Of a stretch of DNA of 64,000 nucleotides, positions 23,701 to 35,904 are shown in pieces. Under the pieces are notes generated by a model. That model did not search any database and had not been told where the DNA came from. It saw only the letters and a list, made by a program, of their open reading frames with translations. The DNA comes from Viridothelium virens (lineage: Eukaryota; Ascomycota; Dothideomycetes; Trypetheliales; Trypetheliaceae): the NCBI GenBank assembly GCA_010094025.1, contig ML991856.1, positions 1 to 64,000 on the forward strand. The letters are read 5' to 3'. Position numbers and translations under genes: made by a program. Each line of letters begins with the position of its first letter. Within the stretch, counting starts at the first letter, position 1.

Positions 23701-26700
23701 ATACATCCGACTCAAGGATGATAGATCCGCCATTTTGCGTGACTTTTTCTTCTACTATCGAGTGTATAGTCGTACTTTGGAGACGTGGTAGCTGCATTGG
23801 GGGCGAAGGCACAGCCTTCGGAGCCGTAGAACGAGTTGTAGGCTGAGCAGACAACGGGAAACTGGAATCTCCAGGGACAAGTGAAGGTTCCCCCTTACGT
23901 AGAGACCAATCATTCACGTATTGCATCCAGTAGCTCTTGAGGTCCCAGGAGTAAGCTGGTAGCTTCAAGACTCTTTGAGACATCATGAAGTCCCGATGGT
24001 ACTCTCGCCACAAAATGTCAACGCCAACATTGTACAAAGTTGTCAAAGATTGGGCAATGACTTCCCAGTCATCTGACTTTCGACGAAGTGACGGTACTGC
24101 GTTAATTGCTGGTATGGATGCTTTGATCATGCCAGAGACAACAGGATGGGGTCCGATTTCAACGACCAACGTTGTGTCGTTAATCAAGCCTGTCCGCTGT
24201 GCAGCAAGGACGGCACCATTGGTGTTTACGGCCTTTCGACAGTGTTGTGCCACATATAATGGTCCAAATACACCCTCATCTTGACATACACTGGAACGGA
24301 GGGGGCTCAACACCGGGATCGTTGGTTTGTGGAAAGTTAACCCACGCGCTAATTCCTCGAGCTCAGGAAGTATCGGATCAATCTGTGTGGAGTGAAACGC
24401 GAACGGAACATTCAGCACTGTCACCCTGATTTTTGCACTGGTCAAGGTCTGCTGAGCATCTTGAATCGCAGAAACAGTACCGGAGATAACAACATCTTCG
24501 GGCCCGTTCACACACGCAACTTCATACTGGCCGGCCTTGCTGGCAAGAAATCGGGTAACATTTGCTTCCGAAGTCCTAATGGCGAGCATTGAGTGGGTGC
24601 CTTCTGCGCAGTACTTCTGAAGCAGCTGAGCACGATGTCCAACAAGATATACGGTGTCCATGTCTGAAATCACCCCAGCGATGTTTAGAGCAGCATATTC
24701 GCCGAGGCTGTGGCCCAGTACTGAGGATGGCTGAACACCCCAAGAGATCCACAGGCGAGCTAGAGCTATCTCCATACAAACGATGGCTAGTTGGGTCACG
24801 ACAGGGCTGTAATCCGAGATATCGTCCGTCGCCAGCATGTAGATTGGTTTGAAGGTTGGGAAGCCGAGATTCTTCGCTATAAGATCGAGTCTATCAATGT
24901 CATTGCGGAATGAAACACAATCGTTAACTAATTGTCGTGCCATGCCCAAGTATGCAGCACCTTGTCCAGTGAAGGTAAACAGAAGTTTTGCCACGGCTTT
25001 TGGGCGATGAAAGCCCAGTTTGAAGTCTATGGCTTGTTTCAAGTTCATCTTGACCTTTTCTAAGTCTATCCCGCAGACCATGATCCGGTGGGGATGGTGA
25101 ATTCGGCGCGCGGTGGTTGTGTACGACAAGTTGCTCAATTCGTCGGAATTCATCGTACTCATGAAGGCCAAGAGGGCAGTGGCGTTGCCTTGCAAAGAGG
25201 CCGTACATTTTGCAGATACAGCTACCATGTGTGTAGAGCGAGGGTCAATCTCGTTCTCTTCAAAAAGAGTTGCTTCAGGCGGCACATCTTCCAGAAGGAG
25301 TGCAGTGTTTCCACCGGCTGCTGAAAAATTGTTGAGAAAGGCTTTACGAACACCACTTTCAGGTCTTACCCAGGGAGTTGGTTTATCAGCAATGAAAACC
25401 TGACGATCCTTTAGGTCTGTGGGGAATCGCGGGTTGATTTTCGTCTTGATACCGCAATGAGGCGGAATGGTCTCATGCTTAAGCATAAGAAGCAGCTTTG
25501 CAAGACTACAAGCACCCGAAGCGGCCTCGCCATGGCCAATGTTTGACTTTGCAGAGCCAACGTACAAGCTTTGAGTGCTGTTGCGCTTTAGTCGGGTCCT
25601 ACAAGGAGCAAAGGTTCCGAGGACGGAGTTCATCTCTGCGTTATCACCCGCTTGAGTGCCAGTACCATGCATCTCAATATAGCCGATGTCGTATGGTTCC
25701 ACCCCAGCACCATTCAGGACTTTGCGGAAGATGTCCTCTTGTGCTGCCACATGGGGTCGAGTGATCGATTCTGCCTCTGCTGAATGATTTGTGTACGCAC
25801 CGGAAATGACAGCTTGAATAGGATCCTTCTCAATCAAAGCGTCATCTAGTCGTTTAAGGATAACAGTAGCGATACCTTCTCCACGACAGTACCCGTCAGC
25901 ACTCGCATCGAATGTTCTGCAGTTACCAGTCCGGGATAAGAAATGGCCCTTATCCAGCCCTGCGGTAAAGTCTGGATTGGTGAGGACATTGGTCCCACCA
26001 CTTATTGCAGTGTCTATTTCGCCACGCCAAAGAGCGTTACATGCTAGATGAATAGCCGCTAAGCTTGATGAGCAAGCAGTATCAACACTATAGCTTGGGC
26101 CGCTGAAGTTGAAGAAGTAGTTAATTCTCCCTGGAATAAAGGCTCGATTTCCACCCGGGATAAAATATGTATCAATATTTTGGGCACTGTTCGTCTCCAT
26201 CCAGTCATTACTTGTGACACCGTAGAAGACACCTACCCTTTCCTTTTGTGTAAAAGCAGATCCGTTCGGAGTAATGCCTGCTTCCTCAATAGCCTCATAG
26301 GCAGTCATGAGGGCAAGACGTTGCGCTGGATCGATTTGAGGGGCTTCACGGGGTGAGATATTGAAGAAGCGAGCATCGAAAAGATCAGGATGCTCCAGCC
26401 AACAACCAAATGGTGTGGCGCTGGTATTCTTTCGCTTGCCTTCAAGATCCACATGGGTCTTTGCATCCCAATGTAGAGGGGGAACTGGTTTGTGAACGTC
26501 CAGGCCCTGTGACAATAGATCCCAGAATGAAGACATATCCTCGGCCCCCGGAAATCTGCCAGACGCCCCGATAATGGCAATTTTGGACTTCTCCGGTCTT
26601 CCAAGTGAATTGCCAAACGAACTATTAGATACGGAAAAGGCACTGAGTGAGTATCTCGGCTTTTGAACTTTGCTGTACTCCTGCTTGAGTGCTGCTCGAA

Positions 26701-27854
26701 GCATGTTGTCAGCCGACATGGCATATTGCTTGACAGAAATGGGAATCTCTCGAGCCGAGCTCGCAATTGCTGCCAGACGTCGACTGAGATTATCCCATCG
26801 CAGCTGTTTTAAGAGGATATCAATGACTGCAGCACGAAGCAAAGACCCAAAATTAGTTGCCCAGACAGTGTCGCTTGTAGAAGGCGAGATAGTTGGGATC
26901 ATCGCCGTCTGTACTGACCATCTACCGGGAGAGGATGATGATAAGATGAAATCAACATCTTCTTCGCAGAAGAGATGTGGTGCGTGATAGGGTAGCTTGA
27001 GCTTCAAGGGGATGGCATTGACTCTGTCAAGATGTGTGCAATTGCGGAAGGCACTAAGCACCGCGGGTGGCCCACTGATGGTAGTGCCAGAGTCAGAGCA
27101 AGCACTAATGTATGGCCTGGACAGGAGAGGCAGGTGCTAGCTAGCTATCAGAATTCAGATGCCGGATGAAGAGACCCTGGCGATAGCGAAGTACTTACCG
27201 CGTCAGATGCGAATTCTTCAATTATGCGCTCCGCATGCTCAATGGCCAGGCCCACGCACAGCAAGGACCAGTCGCCCGAGAGATCAGACTGAGCCTCGAC
27301 CGAAGTAGACCGGGCAACATCTTCCGCACGAAGACCTGTCCTAAACGCAACGATAACGCTGTGGACAGCGGCCGGGAGCAGATTGGCAGTTGAAGAAGAG
27401 GATGCAACAGCGGCAGCGGCGAGCTCACCCGTGCACAGTCCGATGACATATGAATTTGTCGGCTTTGGATAGGACTCATACTGGCTATTGTGTTGGCTAA
27501 TTTCGGCACGGTTAGCAGCAATCTTCATATTCAAGGGCTTCAAGAACCGAACCATCCCATAACATACCTGATGAATGATGCAAGCTGATATGCGCAGCTT
27601 AGGGCTTGGTCGAGAACAGGGTGTAGATCACCCGAGATTTTAAGCGCTGTCAATTCAGCAAAATTGGAGAACTTGCCATATTCCGCCCGCCGTTTTGGAG
27701 CCAGTGTGCTAATCTCAGTACGTAATTCATAGTATGTCTTCTCAAAGAACCATTCAAGGAATGGATCGCTTCTGGAATGGACAAGATCTCGTAGGCTCTT
27801 GGTGTAGTCGAAAGTTTGATCACCAAAGAGATAAATGTGACAGGAATCCGCCAT
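20706..27854 (-). CDS. Non-reducing polyketide synthase SAT-KS-AT-PT-ACP-ACP-TE
   Basis: Six exons (27568-27854, 27199-27496, 22874-27136, 22127-22814, 20819-21990, 20706-20762) join in frame to 2254 residues. SAT has its nucleophile in VIGLCTGELA (Cys about 117). KS begins near 378, with VDTACSSS (Cys about 550), EMHGTGT (His about 685) and SNIGHGEA (His about 730). AT has GHSLGE (Ser about 1005). PT has its base in QGHKVNG (His about 1352) and FIDGL (Asp about 1539). Two ACPs carry DSGIDSLLS (Ser about 1749) and DSGVDSLLS (Ser about 1886). The TE has GWSAG (Ser about 2077) and a late HHFSML histidine. All catalytic residues are intact. There are no reductive domains, so the product is aromatic. 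Tandem ACP plus TE is the layout of naphthopyrone and nor-toralactone synthases; chain length cannot be read directly. The 57-nt last exon is easily missed. Confidence 0.96.
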
Positions 27855-28460
27855 CACAGCGTATCAGGGTCAAAGCAACCAAACTACGTTGCCAATAATG
27901 TCTTAGAACTGAAAAGATACAGATACTAAAGAAGAAGGACCAGGAATGAATAGAAATGGATAGGGGTAAAAGCTAGTAAAGCCTATTGATAGGCTTCTCT
28001 CCATAAATTCATGGTTCATATAGGACCTCTCAATTATCTCCACTGTCCCCATACTATTGGGTGCCGTGAGCGTCATCATTGTAGTATCTGTCACGATCTC
28101 TGTACCGATCGCAGATTAGTAGCCCATGTTGCATAGACAGTCTGACTACACCGTATCACTCATCAGTGGGAGCCCATAGTTGGGTGATATTGTGTCTGCA
28201 CTGCAAAATGTCTACATGCGCAGGTGTTTGGAGTACAGGCAGAATAGGTTATCGGTATTTCGAGACCGGCGCAGCAGTCGGGCATGAGCCGTAGAGTACC
28301 TGAACAAGACAGTCAGATGTCGGCATTGTGCCGGCTTGACGGACATAGACTGAAGGGACAAAGAAGCGTTCTACACCGGGAGGTCTTCCGGAGGTTTAGA
28401 GAAAGAGGATGGCTCGGGACAAAACGGGAGGCGGCTCGGGTTTAGCAGGTGCTTACCTTA

Positions 28461-28471
28461 TCGTATCCCGA
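28461..28471. promoter_or_regulatory. Candidate AflR-type binding site upstream of the PKS
   Basis: TCGTATCCCGA matches TCG(N5)CGA and lies about 607 bp upstream of the PKS start codon. It is the second such site in the promoters of the cluster. Chance occurrence remains possible. Confidence 0.4.
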
Positions 28472-28524
28472 CACGGTGTCTCTGAGCATGTGGTTCGTGC
28501 TCGGGATAGAGCAATCTAGCTTTC

Positions 28525-28549
28525 TTTTTTTTTTTTTTTTTTTTTTTTT
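28525..28549. repeat. Homopolymer T25
   Basis: A run of 25 T residues after CTTTC in the upstream region of the PKS. The exact length may be unreliable in an assembly. It could act as a nucleosome-excluding poly(dA:dT) tract or be a retrotransposon poly(A) relic; no element body is seen beside it. Confidence 0.9.
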
Positions 28550-28987
28550 GGCGAGAGCAAGGACCATGAAGGAGCGCTGCGTTTAATATTGCTCTCCATC
28601 AAGATACCGCTCTTACAGAATGGGCTAGAGGTAACGTCAGCCGGATCGTGCCTCCTTGGGTGCACGCTCGTTCTTCTCCAGATCTTTAACGTCCAGTTCC
28701 CCCTTCTCCCTTTTTCTATTCCTACTCATCCTTATCGAGCCCATCATCTTTAAGATCTTCGATAGCTGTCTCTAGGACCTGTGGCTGCAGAGACAATGGT
28801 CGCCTTCAGGGTTTGAAGTCTCGTCTCTCTTCCTCGTGCTCCAAAATCACGAATGCGAAGATATTGTGATCGAGTGAATCTGTGAAAAGTCATGACGGTT
28901 ATGTGACTTTCAAGGTACCAGCATAGACCTCGCCATTAATTATGAGAGCATTCGCGGTGGATCTGAACTAATTTCGCCACTTCCACA

Positions 28988-29630
28988 ATGTGCGACTCCA
29001 CCTACGTTTGTCTACTCTTCCGTTGCGAGCACAGTTTCATGTTTTACTGACGGTCAAGATAATGGCATTACTTACAAGGCGTATTTGCAGCAACTTTGCG
29101 CTCCTTGTTCCGGTACTTCGGAGTATCACCATCTAGCATGCGGACACTTAGTACGCTCACCAGGTGTCACTTCCTGTAGCAGCAATTGTGGTCCAAGATT
29201 GCATGTCGTTGTCGAGTCTACCGACTTTATTTGCCCCACTTGCTTCCAGCATTATCTTGAAGACAGCAGAGACGCGAGGCTGAAAGAAGCCTGCGAGGCA
29301 CAACTACGTGACGACCTCTACGGTGGCTCTGATTCGCCTTTTTTAAAATTGTGGTCTGAATCAATCGGATTATCGCGTTGTGACGTAGATGCAGTAAGGG
29401 GAAACCTAGATAAGTTAATACCTCCGGTGCCCAAGGACTTTGCAGCTCGAATACTAGTTGGTGCAGATGTCATCCACTGTGAGCTCGTAGATATTAGCAG
29501 CATGGATCTTGAAGTTGCAATGGAGAGGATGCGCATTGGCCTTGAAGAAGGGACCGTGGAAGACGTCGAGGCGGCTTTCGATGATCTCAGGATCGAAAAT
29601 TTTCTTGATGATCAGGAAGGCTCTAGATAG
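28988..29630 (+). CDS. Small cysteine-rich protein, function unknown
   Basis: The main exon (about 29079-29630) encodes a protein with paired cysteines suggesting a zinc-binding or RING-like N-terminal module: CAPC, LACGH, TSCSSNCG and ICPTC within the first 70 residues. An acidic helical C-terminus follows. The reading frame has no ATG near its beginning. I propose a first exon 28988-29005 (starting MCDSTY), joined by a 73-nt intron (29006-29078) to give 189 residues. Many small Cys-rich fungal proteins begin MCD, which supports this. An upstream alternative start cannot be ruled out. No function is known to me. It lies between the PKS and housekeeping genes and probably marks the outside of the cluster. 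Confidence 0.5.
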
Positions 29631-30010
29631 GTGCCCAAACATTAATACAGAAATATGTTCAGTGATCTACATTGATGGCTCTGAACATGGATGAATTATA
29701 TCTCTGAAGGTGAATTCGATAGGGGGATATTTAGAAAGCTCCACCTGAGGGGAAGAAAGACGGTAGTTCTAGTATTTGAGATCGAACATTCGGAACTGAA
29801 GTGTCGAAAATACGACCCGATTACTCAAGGTAGTAGCCTAATCCATTGACCTCGATTTCAAATTTTTCAATGGCTTGTTTGTAGCGATGCGCCACTCTAG
29901 AAAATTGATCAAGACCAGTCGTGCTGGCACTAAATGAGCCATGTGGGCCTTCGATATCTTTCCATTGCAACACTATGTTTTCCACTCATTATTGTACAGT
30001 TCAGCTCTAG
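29631..30010. other. Convergent 3' flanks
   Basis: Spacer between the small Cys-rich gene (+) and rse1 (-). Only 3' ends are expected here; nothing else is seen. Confidence 0.55.
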
Positions 30011-33000
30011 CTAGAAAGCTACCTTCGTCCTCGCCTCTTGGATCTTCCTCTCCACCTCCCTCACGCTCCGATCCATATCCCCCGCAATCATGTGCTTCTT
30101 GTCGTTCGACAACAGCATAAATCTCTCGCATAAATCCCCATCAATCACCGACTTTACAGGCGCGTAGTAACTCCGATACATCAGATGGTCCCTCCCCGCC
30201 AAAGGTGTATCCTCCGCCCTCAGATGCGTTTCTAACTGCTGAAAGAAATCCACATCCTCGCGCGAAACAAACGGCACCATTATGCCAATCGTACCCTCCA
30301 GCCCGCCCCACAGTAGCAGCTCGCGCCCACCAGCAACCAGCGACGTCTTCTGCACCGAGACCGGGATGTCCTGCGTGTAGAAGTGGGTCATGAGATCAAG
30401 ACGATTCGGCGTACCATGCAAATACGAGCGCTCATGCAGCAGATGCGCAGCACCCTCCTCGTCGGCCTCTTCTGATGCTTTAGTCGTGCAGCGCACCATC
30501 CAGAGGTTGCCAAACTTGTCGGCTCCCGCAACGGTCTCATAGTCGACCATGGCAGCGGCGGTGGTCCAGCGGGCGGTGCTGTCGTCGGCAAACGGGATGA
30601 GTTTATTCTCGTGGTACTTATAGACAACGTAGGTGACGCTCTGACTGACGTCTGAGACGATGATGCGGGATCCTTGGGTCTGCAGGGCCGTGATGAGCTG
30701 TGGAGCGCATTGGCTCTTGGTTTTGCGGAGGAGTTGCTTCATGCCGAGGTCGAAGATGTAAAGGTCGGTGCCGACGCTGGCTAGGACGCGACCCTGGAAG
30801 GGGAGGAGCGCGAGCGGTGGCTGGTCCGTTTGGGTTTTGTGGATGAATTCGAGCTCTTTCCCGTCTGAGTGGAAGCGATAGACGTGGATGAACCCGCAGC
30901 TGAAAGAACGGGGGGAGGTAATCATGTCCTTGCCAGTGCCGACGAGGAGAAACACTTCGTCGTCTTGGGACGTGAATGGGACAGCTGCTACGCTTACAGC
31001 AGCTTCGTTGTTATCTAAATCAATGCTATGAATGACTGATTTAGCGTCGAGAGGATCCACGATTTGAATCGACGAAGCCCAATGGTTGCGGCCGCGAGGG
31101 TAGCCGAAATGCTCAGGTGGAAGATCGGGAGTATGTCCATTCGTTGGAGCATCATTAAGCAGGCGAGCACGAGTAGCGGGTGCAAGAACATTATTCTCAG
31201 ATTCAATCACGTAGAAGAGAGGCTGTTCGGGGTGTCGAACGAAAGATCGCGGAGTATACTGAAGGGGTATCGACTCTTGTAAGACGTTGTTGGAAAGGTT
31301 TTCGACTGAAAAGATTCTGAGTGATTGTCAGTAGTAGTCTCTCCAATGAGTAAGAAGATGGTGCACGTTATCTTCTCCGATCAGAAGGAACAATTGGGTG
31401 AGTTGTATCCCCATAGAGTTGTAGTAAGAGAGTTGTACTTGATTGGTCATCATGAAAAGGGGAGGGACGAAGGGAAGAAAAGGGAAGGCTCACTTGAGAC
31501 TCTGTCCTTGAATGCCAACCATGCCTTCTCTACATTGCTCACTACTGAAGTTCCATCCCCATTCAAGTCGCGGGTTGTTGAGAGGAGTAAGCATGAAGCC
31601 TTTCGTTTGTTGCTCTGAATAGCCTAGCCAGGGACGCGAACTGAGAGCAAGAACGGCTGCTTCGCCTTGAACGGTGACCTGAGAGAGCTTGACGGGCCTT
31701 GGCCCAAGGAACCTGGTCCGTGTATCAACCAGTTCACCTGTGACTTCGTCGACGACGGTGCGGAGATAGACGCCGGAGTACAGGCCAATATGTAGGAATA
31801 ACGTCGAGCCGCCTGAGGACGAGTCCTTCATGGGCATGATGAGGAGAGCAGAGGGTGCGGAAGTCAATGCCTGCAACGATTTTGAGGCGAGCGTCTCCTC
31901 TGGATCGAGACTGAGTATCCTCACGGTCGAGTCATCACAACCGACTGCAAGAAAAGAGCTTCTCTGGCGGCCTTCTGCCACCGGTCCTAAGCTAAGGCTT
32001 GTTACGGTTCCCCTCATGGATGGCCGTTCGTTATATTCTTGAAGAGATCCGTCCGAATCCATCTCGAAATAGACAAGTTCGCCAGAACTCAGAGCAACAA
32101 CCACCTGGGTGTCATTGGTAGCCGCTGCTACTATAGAACGATGTTGCGGTACCGCCCACTCGTTGATCTTGCCGTCAGCAAGAATGTGGCGGATCCCTCT
32201 TGGATGTACTTGCGCGAGTGAGTCTTCTCCTAGGAGTTGAACAGCCAAAGTGGCTACAGGACCCAAAAACCCGGTATCAGGGACTTCCTCAACAGTCTCT
32301 CCTATGCTCAACACAAGTGTGCCATTGGTAAATGAAAGTATGATGTAAGAGTCGTACTCGTCATCTCGTTTGAGTTTCGTTGTCCAGACTGCAGAAGGAA
32401 GGTTCGGTAGCTCGGATTCTACCACTTCAGATACCTCGAGACCATGTCTCAACATCTTGAGAGAGCTTGTCGCGCCTGTACCGCATACGGAATAGATTTG
32501 AGGCGCATCCTCGTTGGTAAGATTGAGAACTTTGCACTCCACCATAGGACTCATGCTGTTAATGCTTTCAACCAGCGTAACGTTCTGGGACGCGCGTGGC
32601 TGGAAAGATGCAGGAGTATACGGTACTACAGGATTTGCCGGATAGGAATCACTATCGAACTCTAACTCATCATCATCATCACCAAGCTTCTCAAATTGGT
32701 AGAAATGATGGTTCCCGTTCTCGCTTGCGATGAATAGATAGCCGCTTTTCAAGATGCAGAGTTGGGAGGCGACTGGGACCGTGTCAAAGTATTTGATTTT
32801 GAGTCTTCCAACTTCTCCTGTTGGCTCTTGGTTGTCATCCATAATCATGTCGATGGTGACTTTGAAAAGATCGCCGTCCTCTGATTGCAGCAAAAAGAAG
32901 AACGCTCCACGCATCCTGTGCATGACGCCAGCCGTAATGTAACGCCTCCTATTTGGATCCTCGGTTAGACCTTTTCTCCGCGGTATTGGGACTCTGAAGG

Positions 33001-33972
33001 CATCCTGGTTGTGATGACGGTACGTGATGCTATCCTCGCTGCAAACAAGAACTCCGCTTGGACCGTCAGTGCCTCCTGGCACTTGGAACAACATATTTGC
33101 AGTTCGATCCACAGTGTCTGCCCATTTCCTCAAAACATGATTCAAGCCGAGGTCTAGCTCATAGTAGACTAGTTGTTTCTCGATATCATCGTAGGCCTGG
33201 CCACTGGGATCTTGATCAGACTCAGTATAGTCCACTTCGAGTGAGGCAAATATTGGGTTGTCGTAACCAACGTCAAGCCCGATGAGGGCGAAGACTAGAC
33301 TTTGTGGCTTGTGCGCCTCCAGAGGAGAGGATATGGTGAGCTCAGCCTCGGCATTACGATTCAATACATAGACAAGCTTGTTCTTCTCAACCGAGGCGAG
33401 CATGCAGGCGCGTCCCTTGGGATCGGCCGCAAGGTATTCGCCTGGTATAACCCGCCGAATACCAGATTTGCCATATGTTTCGAGATGTATACGGTTGAAG
33501 CGGTTCTGAGGCTCAGGGAGGTACTCGAGGATGGTGATTTTCCCGGAATCGGTGCCCACAAGTATATAGTCTATAGATGCTCAGCGCATGTCACAAAGAG
33601 AGATGTTGCCTCCTTCGCATCACGATCAACCCCATGAAGATGTTGTGGGAAGTCGTACTGCTCGGCATGCTTCGAAAGAATCACTAAATGAAGCTCTCCA
33701 ACATTTTAAGAGGGTTAAAACGAACCTTTGCCACTGCCAGCAAGCCTAAAGGCTGATATTGAGCGTATTATCCCGAACACATCATGTGAGAGGATGGCGG
33801 GTATCTTGCCCGCACCTGGGTCAGGGCGATGGAGAGTGAGTCGAGATCCAGAAACAGTGAGAAGAAGTTGGTCTTTGCTCCCAGCTGAGAATTGACCCAG
33901 AATAGCGCGTGTGATGGCGGTGGGTGGCTGCACCGTTAGATGGTACATGAACATCGAAGAAGTCGTTGCCAT
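30011..33972 (-). CDS. rse1: Pre-mRNA splicing factor Rse1 (SF3B3, SF3b 130-kDa subunit)
   Basis: Three exons (33726-33972, 31494-33570, 30011-31316) join in frame to 1209 residues, the expected length of SF3B3/Rse1. It is a three-beta-propeller protein of the DDB1/CPSF160/SF3B3 superfamily and a core part of the SF3b complex of U2 snRNP, acting in branch-site recognition in the nucleus. Features include the N-terminal [12 protein letters not shown] segment, [12 protein letters not shown], the acidic linker [11 protein letters not shown] with [10 protein letters not shown], and the C-terminal [11 protein letters not shown] followed by helices ending in KVAF. These separate it from DDB1 and CPSF160. 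It is divergent with mss51 across about 340 bp. Confidence 0.95.
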
Positions 33973-34311
33973 GACGGGCAAGGAAGGCCCTCCGGCCTGG
34001 GTATTGTGGATTCTCTGGGAAAGGTGCGGTTTGAGTGGAGTAGAAAAATATTTGTACCCAGTGTTTGAGAACTGAGGCACCTATAAAGTTCGAGCTCAGT
34101 ATGGTGGTCCAAGCTTCCTGCAATTCTACCTCTATCACACGTCAACCACTTTTTTAATTTAGGTACCTTCCGCATCGGCTTCCCCAGGACTCACGGCGAC
34201 TGTTCCAAGGCTTGCGGGATACTGGGCTCCATAACAGAGGCCGCTACGAATAGTGTGAAGGGCACAAAAGTTCTTGCTGTTGGCGCATTCACAGGTACCT
34301 CCAAGCCCAGG
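33973..34311. promoter_or_regulatory. Divergent promoter of rse1 and mss51
   Basis: About 340 bp separate the two divergent starts. It must contain both promoters and 5' leaders. No specific motif is assigned. Confidence 0.6.
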
Positions 34312-35904
34312 ATGAGGTCAATGAGAGCATTAGACACTGTTTGCGAACAATGTTTGGCTTCTTTACGTGCTACTAGATACAAGATTCCAAATTCGAGGGT
34401 TTTGACAAGCTCACAATCTTCGCCCTCATTTCGCCTGTCCCAACGGCGCCTCAATAGCAACATTCGGACATTACCAGCACGAAATACTAGAAAAGCGTCT
34501 TCACTGAGTTCCGAGAGAACCACCCCTCTTGACGAGCCACCTCAAGTGCCAACCCCTCCAGGACTTGAATATGCAGATGTCTCAACGGGTGGAAACAATC
34601 TCCTTCTGCAACCGAACAATCTCTTCCACCCTTTCACCCGTTCTCCTTCCCCGGATATCCGCCGGCGCGCTGCTTTCATAAAACAACATGCGTTCTGTCC
34701 GCATTCTAGCCATTCGCAGACAAGGCAACCCATCAATCCGGACGACCCTGAAGCGCGTAAGCCGAAGGCAGGATCGCAACCACCAGCGCACGTCCGCTTC
34801 GAATGTCCTGACTGTGGTATTCCTGTGGCATGTTCGGAAGAGCACTGGGCGGACGACTACGAGGCACATCTAGAAATCTGTGATACATTACGGGAAATCA
34901 ATGAAGATGATCATGATCTTCGATCTGGGAGGTTCTTCCCGGAATTCGACTACCCCGGGGAGCAAATGGACTCGGCACTGATCAACATGACTAATTGGGA
35001 TACTCTTCTTTACACTCGAGAATTCACAGCCATCAACGAACCGCGGAGTATGAGACAGGTCACACGAATGTTGACATATCCCGTCAGCGTCGCCAGCGTC
35101 CTCCACGAATTGAGCCCCTATAACATCCGGTCAGGCGGGAGACTCACAACAGAGGGCCTCAAAAGCATGAGTGGTACGCACCCCATCTCACCCCTAACTC
35201 CCCTCTCCACTAACACCCTTCTAGCCCTCCGCTACACCCTACACCCTCCTCGCTCCGGCGCAGGTCCCGGCATCAAAGGCCTACGGCCCAACCCCCCACC
35301 CGTGCGTATCTTCGTGCTGGGCGCGCGCGCCGAATCCTCACTCCCACGCCCCGTCTGGAACCAACTCGCACACATGTTCCCCCGCACCTCCTTCCACGTC
35401 ATTCTGATCGGGCCGGAATCCATGACCGGCCGGGACGACGAGTTCCCTCTGCCGGCGCGGGACGCGACGAATCCGTTCGGGGCGATCGTCGAGGACCGGT
35501 TGGGCGCGAACATGAAGATCAGCACGTTCGTCGAGTACTACCATACCCTGCACCAAGCTGGGGTGTTCCAGCCGTTCGACCCGTATTTTGATGCGTTTGT
35601 GCTGTTTCATCCTGGGTTGGGACATCCGGCGAGTAGTGCGGGGTGGAGGGAGACGGTGCCGTTGCTGTTGGAGACGAAGGTGCCGGTGATTTGTACGGGG
35701 TATACGGAGTGGGATATGCGGAGGGATTTGAAGTGGGTGGAGGAGCAGATGGGAGGGGAAGTGGATTTGTTGCTTGAGCCGGGAGAAAATCGTTTCCGAA
35801 GTTTGAGGTGGGATTTGAATGATTTGGATCCGCAGGATATTAGTTGTGGGAACTGGGGAGTATTTGCATTTAGAGGGAAGAGATACGAAGCAATGTATAC
35901 ATAG
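34312..35904 (+). CDS. mss51: Mss51-like mitochondrial COX1 translation activator
   Basis: Model: 34312-35173 joined to 35225-35904, 513 residues. The N-terminus is basic and Ser/Arg-rich, consistent with mitochondrial import. Conserved Mss51 segments include HAFCPHSSH, RFECPDCGIPVACSEEHW and HLEICDTLREINEDDHDL (MYND-type zinc finger region), then RFFPEFDYPGEQ, and a C-terminal domain with DAFVLFHPGLGHP. Mss51 activates COX1 mRNA translation and links it to cytochrome oxidase assembly. The 51-nt intron 35174-35224 (GTACGC...CTTCTAG) has a multiple-of-three length and no stop, so an uninterrupted frame also exists. Family alignment favours removal, giving KSMSALRYTLHPP. Start is the first in-frame ATG; 34321 is an alternative. 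Confidence 0.9.
   Translation: MRSMRALDTVCEQCLASLRATRYKIPNSRVLTSSQSSPSFRLSQRRLNSNIRTLPARNTRKASSLSSERTTPLDEPPQVPTPPGLEYADVSTGGNNLLLQPNNLFHPFTRSPSPDIRRRAAFIKQHAFCPHSSHSQTRQPINPDDPEARKPKAGSQPPAHVRFECPDCGIPVACSEEHWADDYEAHLEICDTLREINEDDHDLRSGRFFPEFDYPGEQMDSALINMTNWDTLLYTREFTAINEPRSMRQVTRMLTYPVSVASVLHELSPYNIRSGGRLTTEGLKSMSGTHPISPLTPLSTNTLLALRYTLHPPRSGAGPGIKGLRPNPPPVRIFVLGARAESSLPRPVWNQLAHMFPRTSFHVILIGPESMTGRDDEFPLPARDATNPFGAIVEDRLGANMKISTFVEYYHTLHQAGVFQPFDPYFDAFVLFHPGLGHPASSAGWRETVPLLLETKVPVICTGYTEWDMRRDLKWVEEQMGGEVDLLLEPGENRFRSLRWDLNDLDPQDISCGNWGVFAFRGKRYEAMYT

Larger units (their letters stand above)
27855..28987. promoter_or_regulatory. PKS upstream region and right border of the cluster
   Basis: About 1.1 kb between the PKS start and the next gene. 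It contains a TCG-N5-CGA site (28461-28471), a 25-base T tract (28525-28549) and pyrimidine-rich stretches at about 28,690-28,740. No gene is recognised. Confidence 0.6.

Noticed and set aside
30011-33972. Interpretation as DDB1 or CPSF160
   Set aside because: Same superfamily, but the N-terminal [12 protein letters not shown] and C-terminal [10 protein letters not shown] segments and the length of about 1209 residues fit Rse1/SF3B3.
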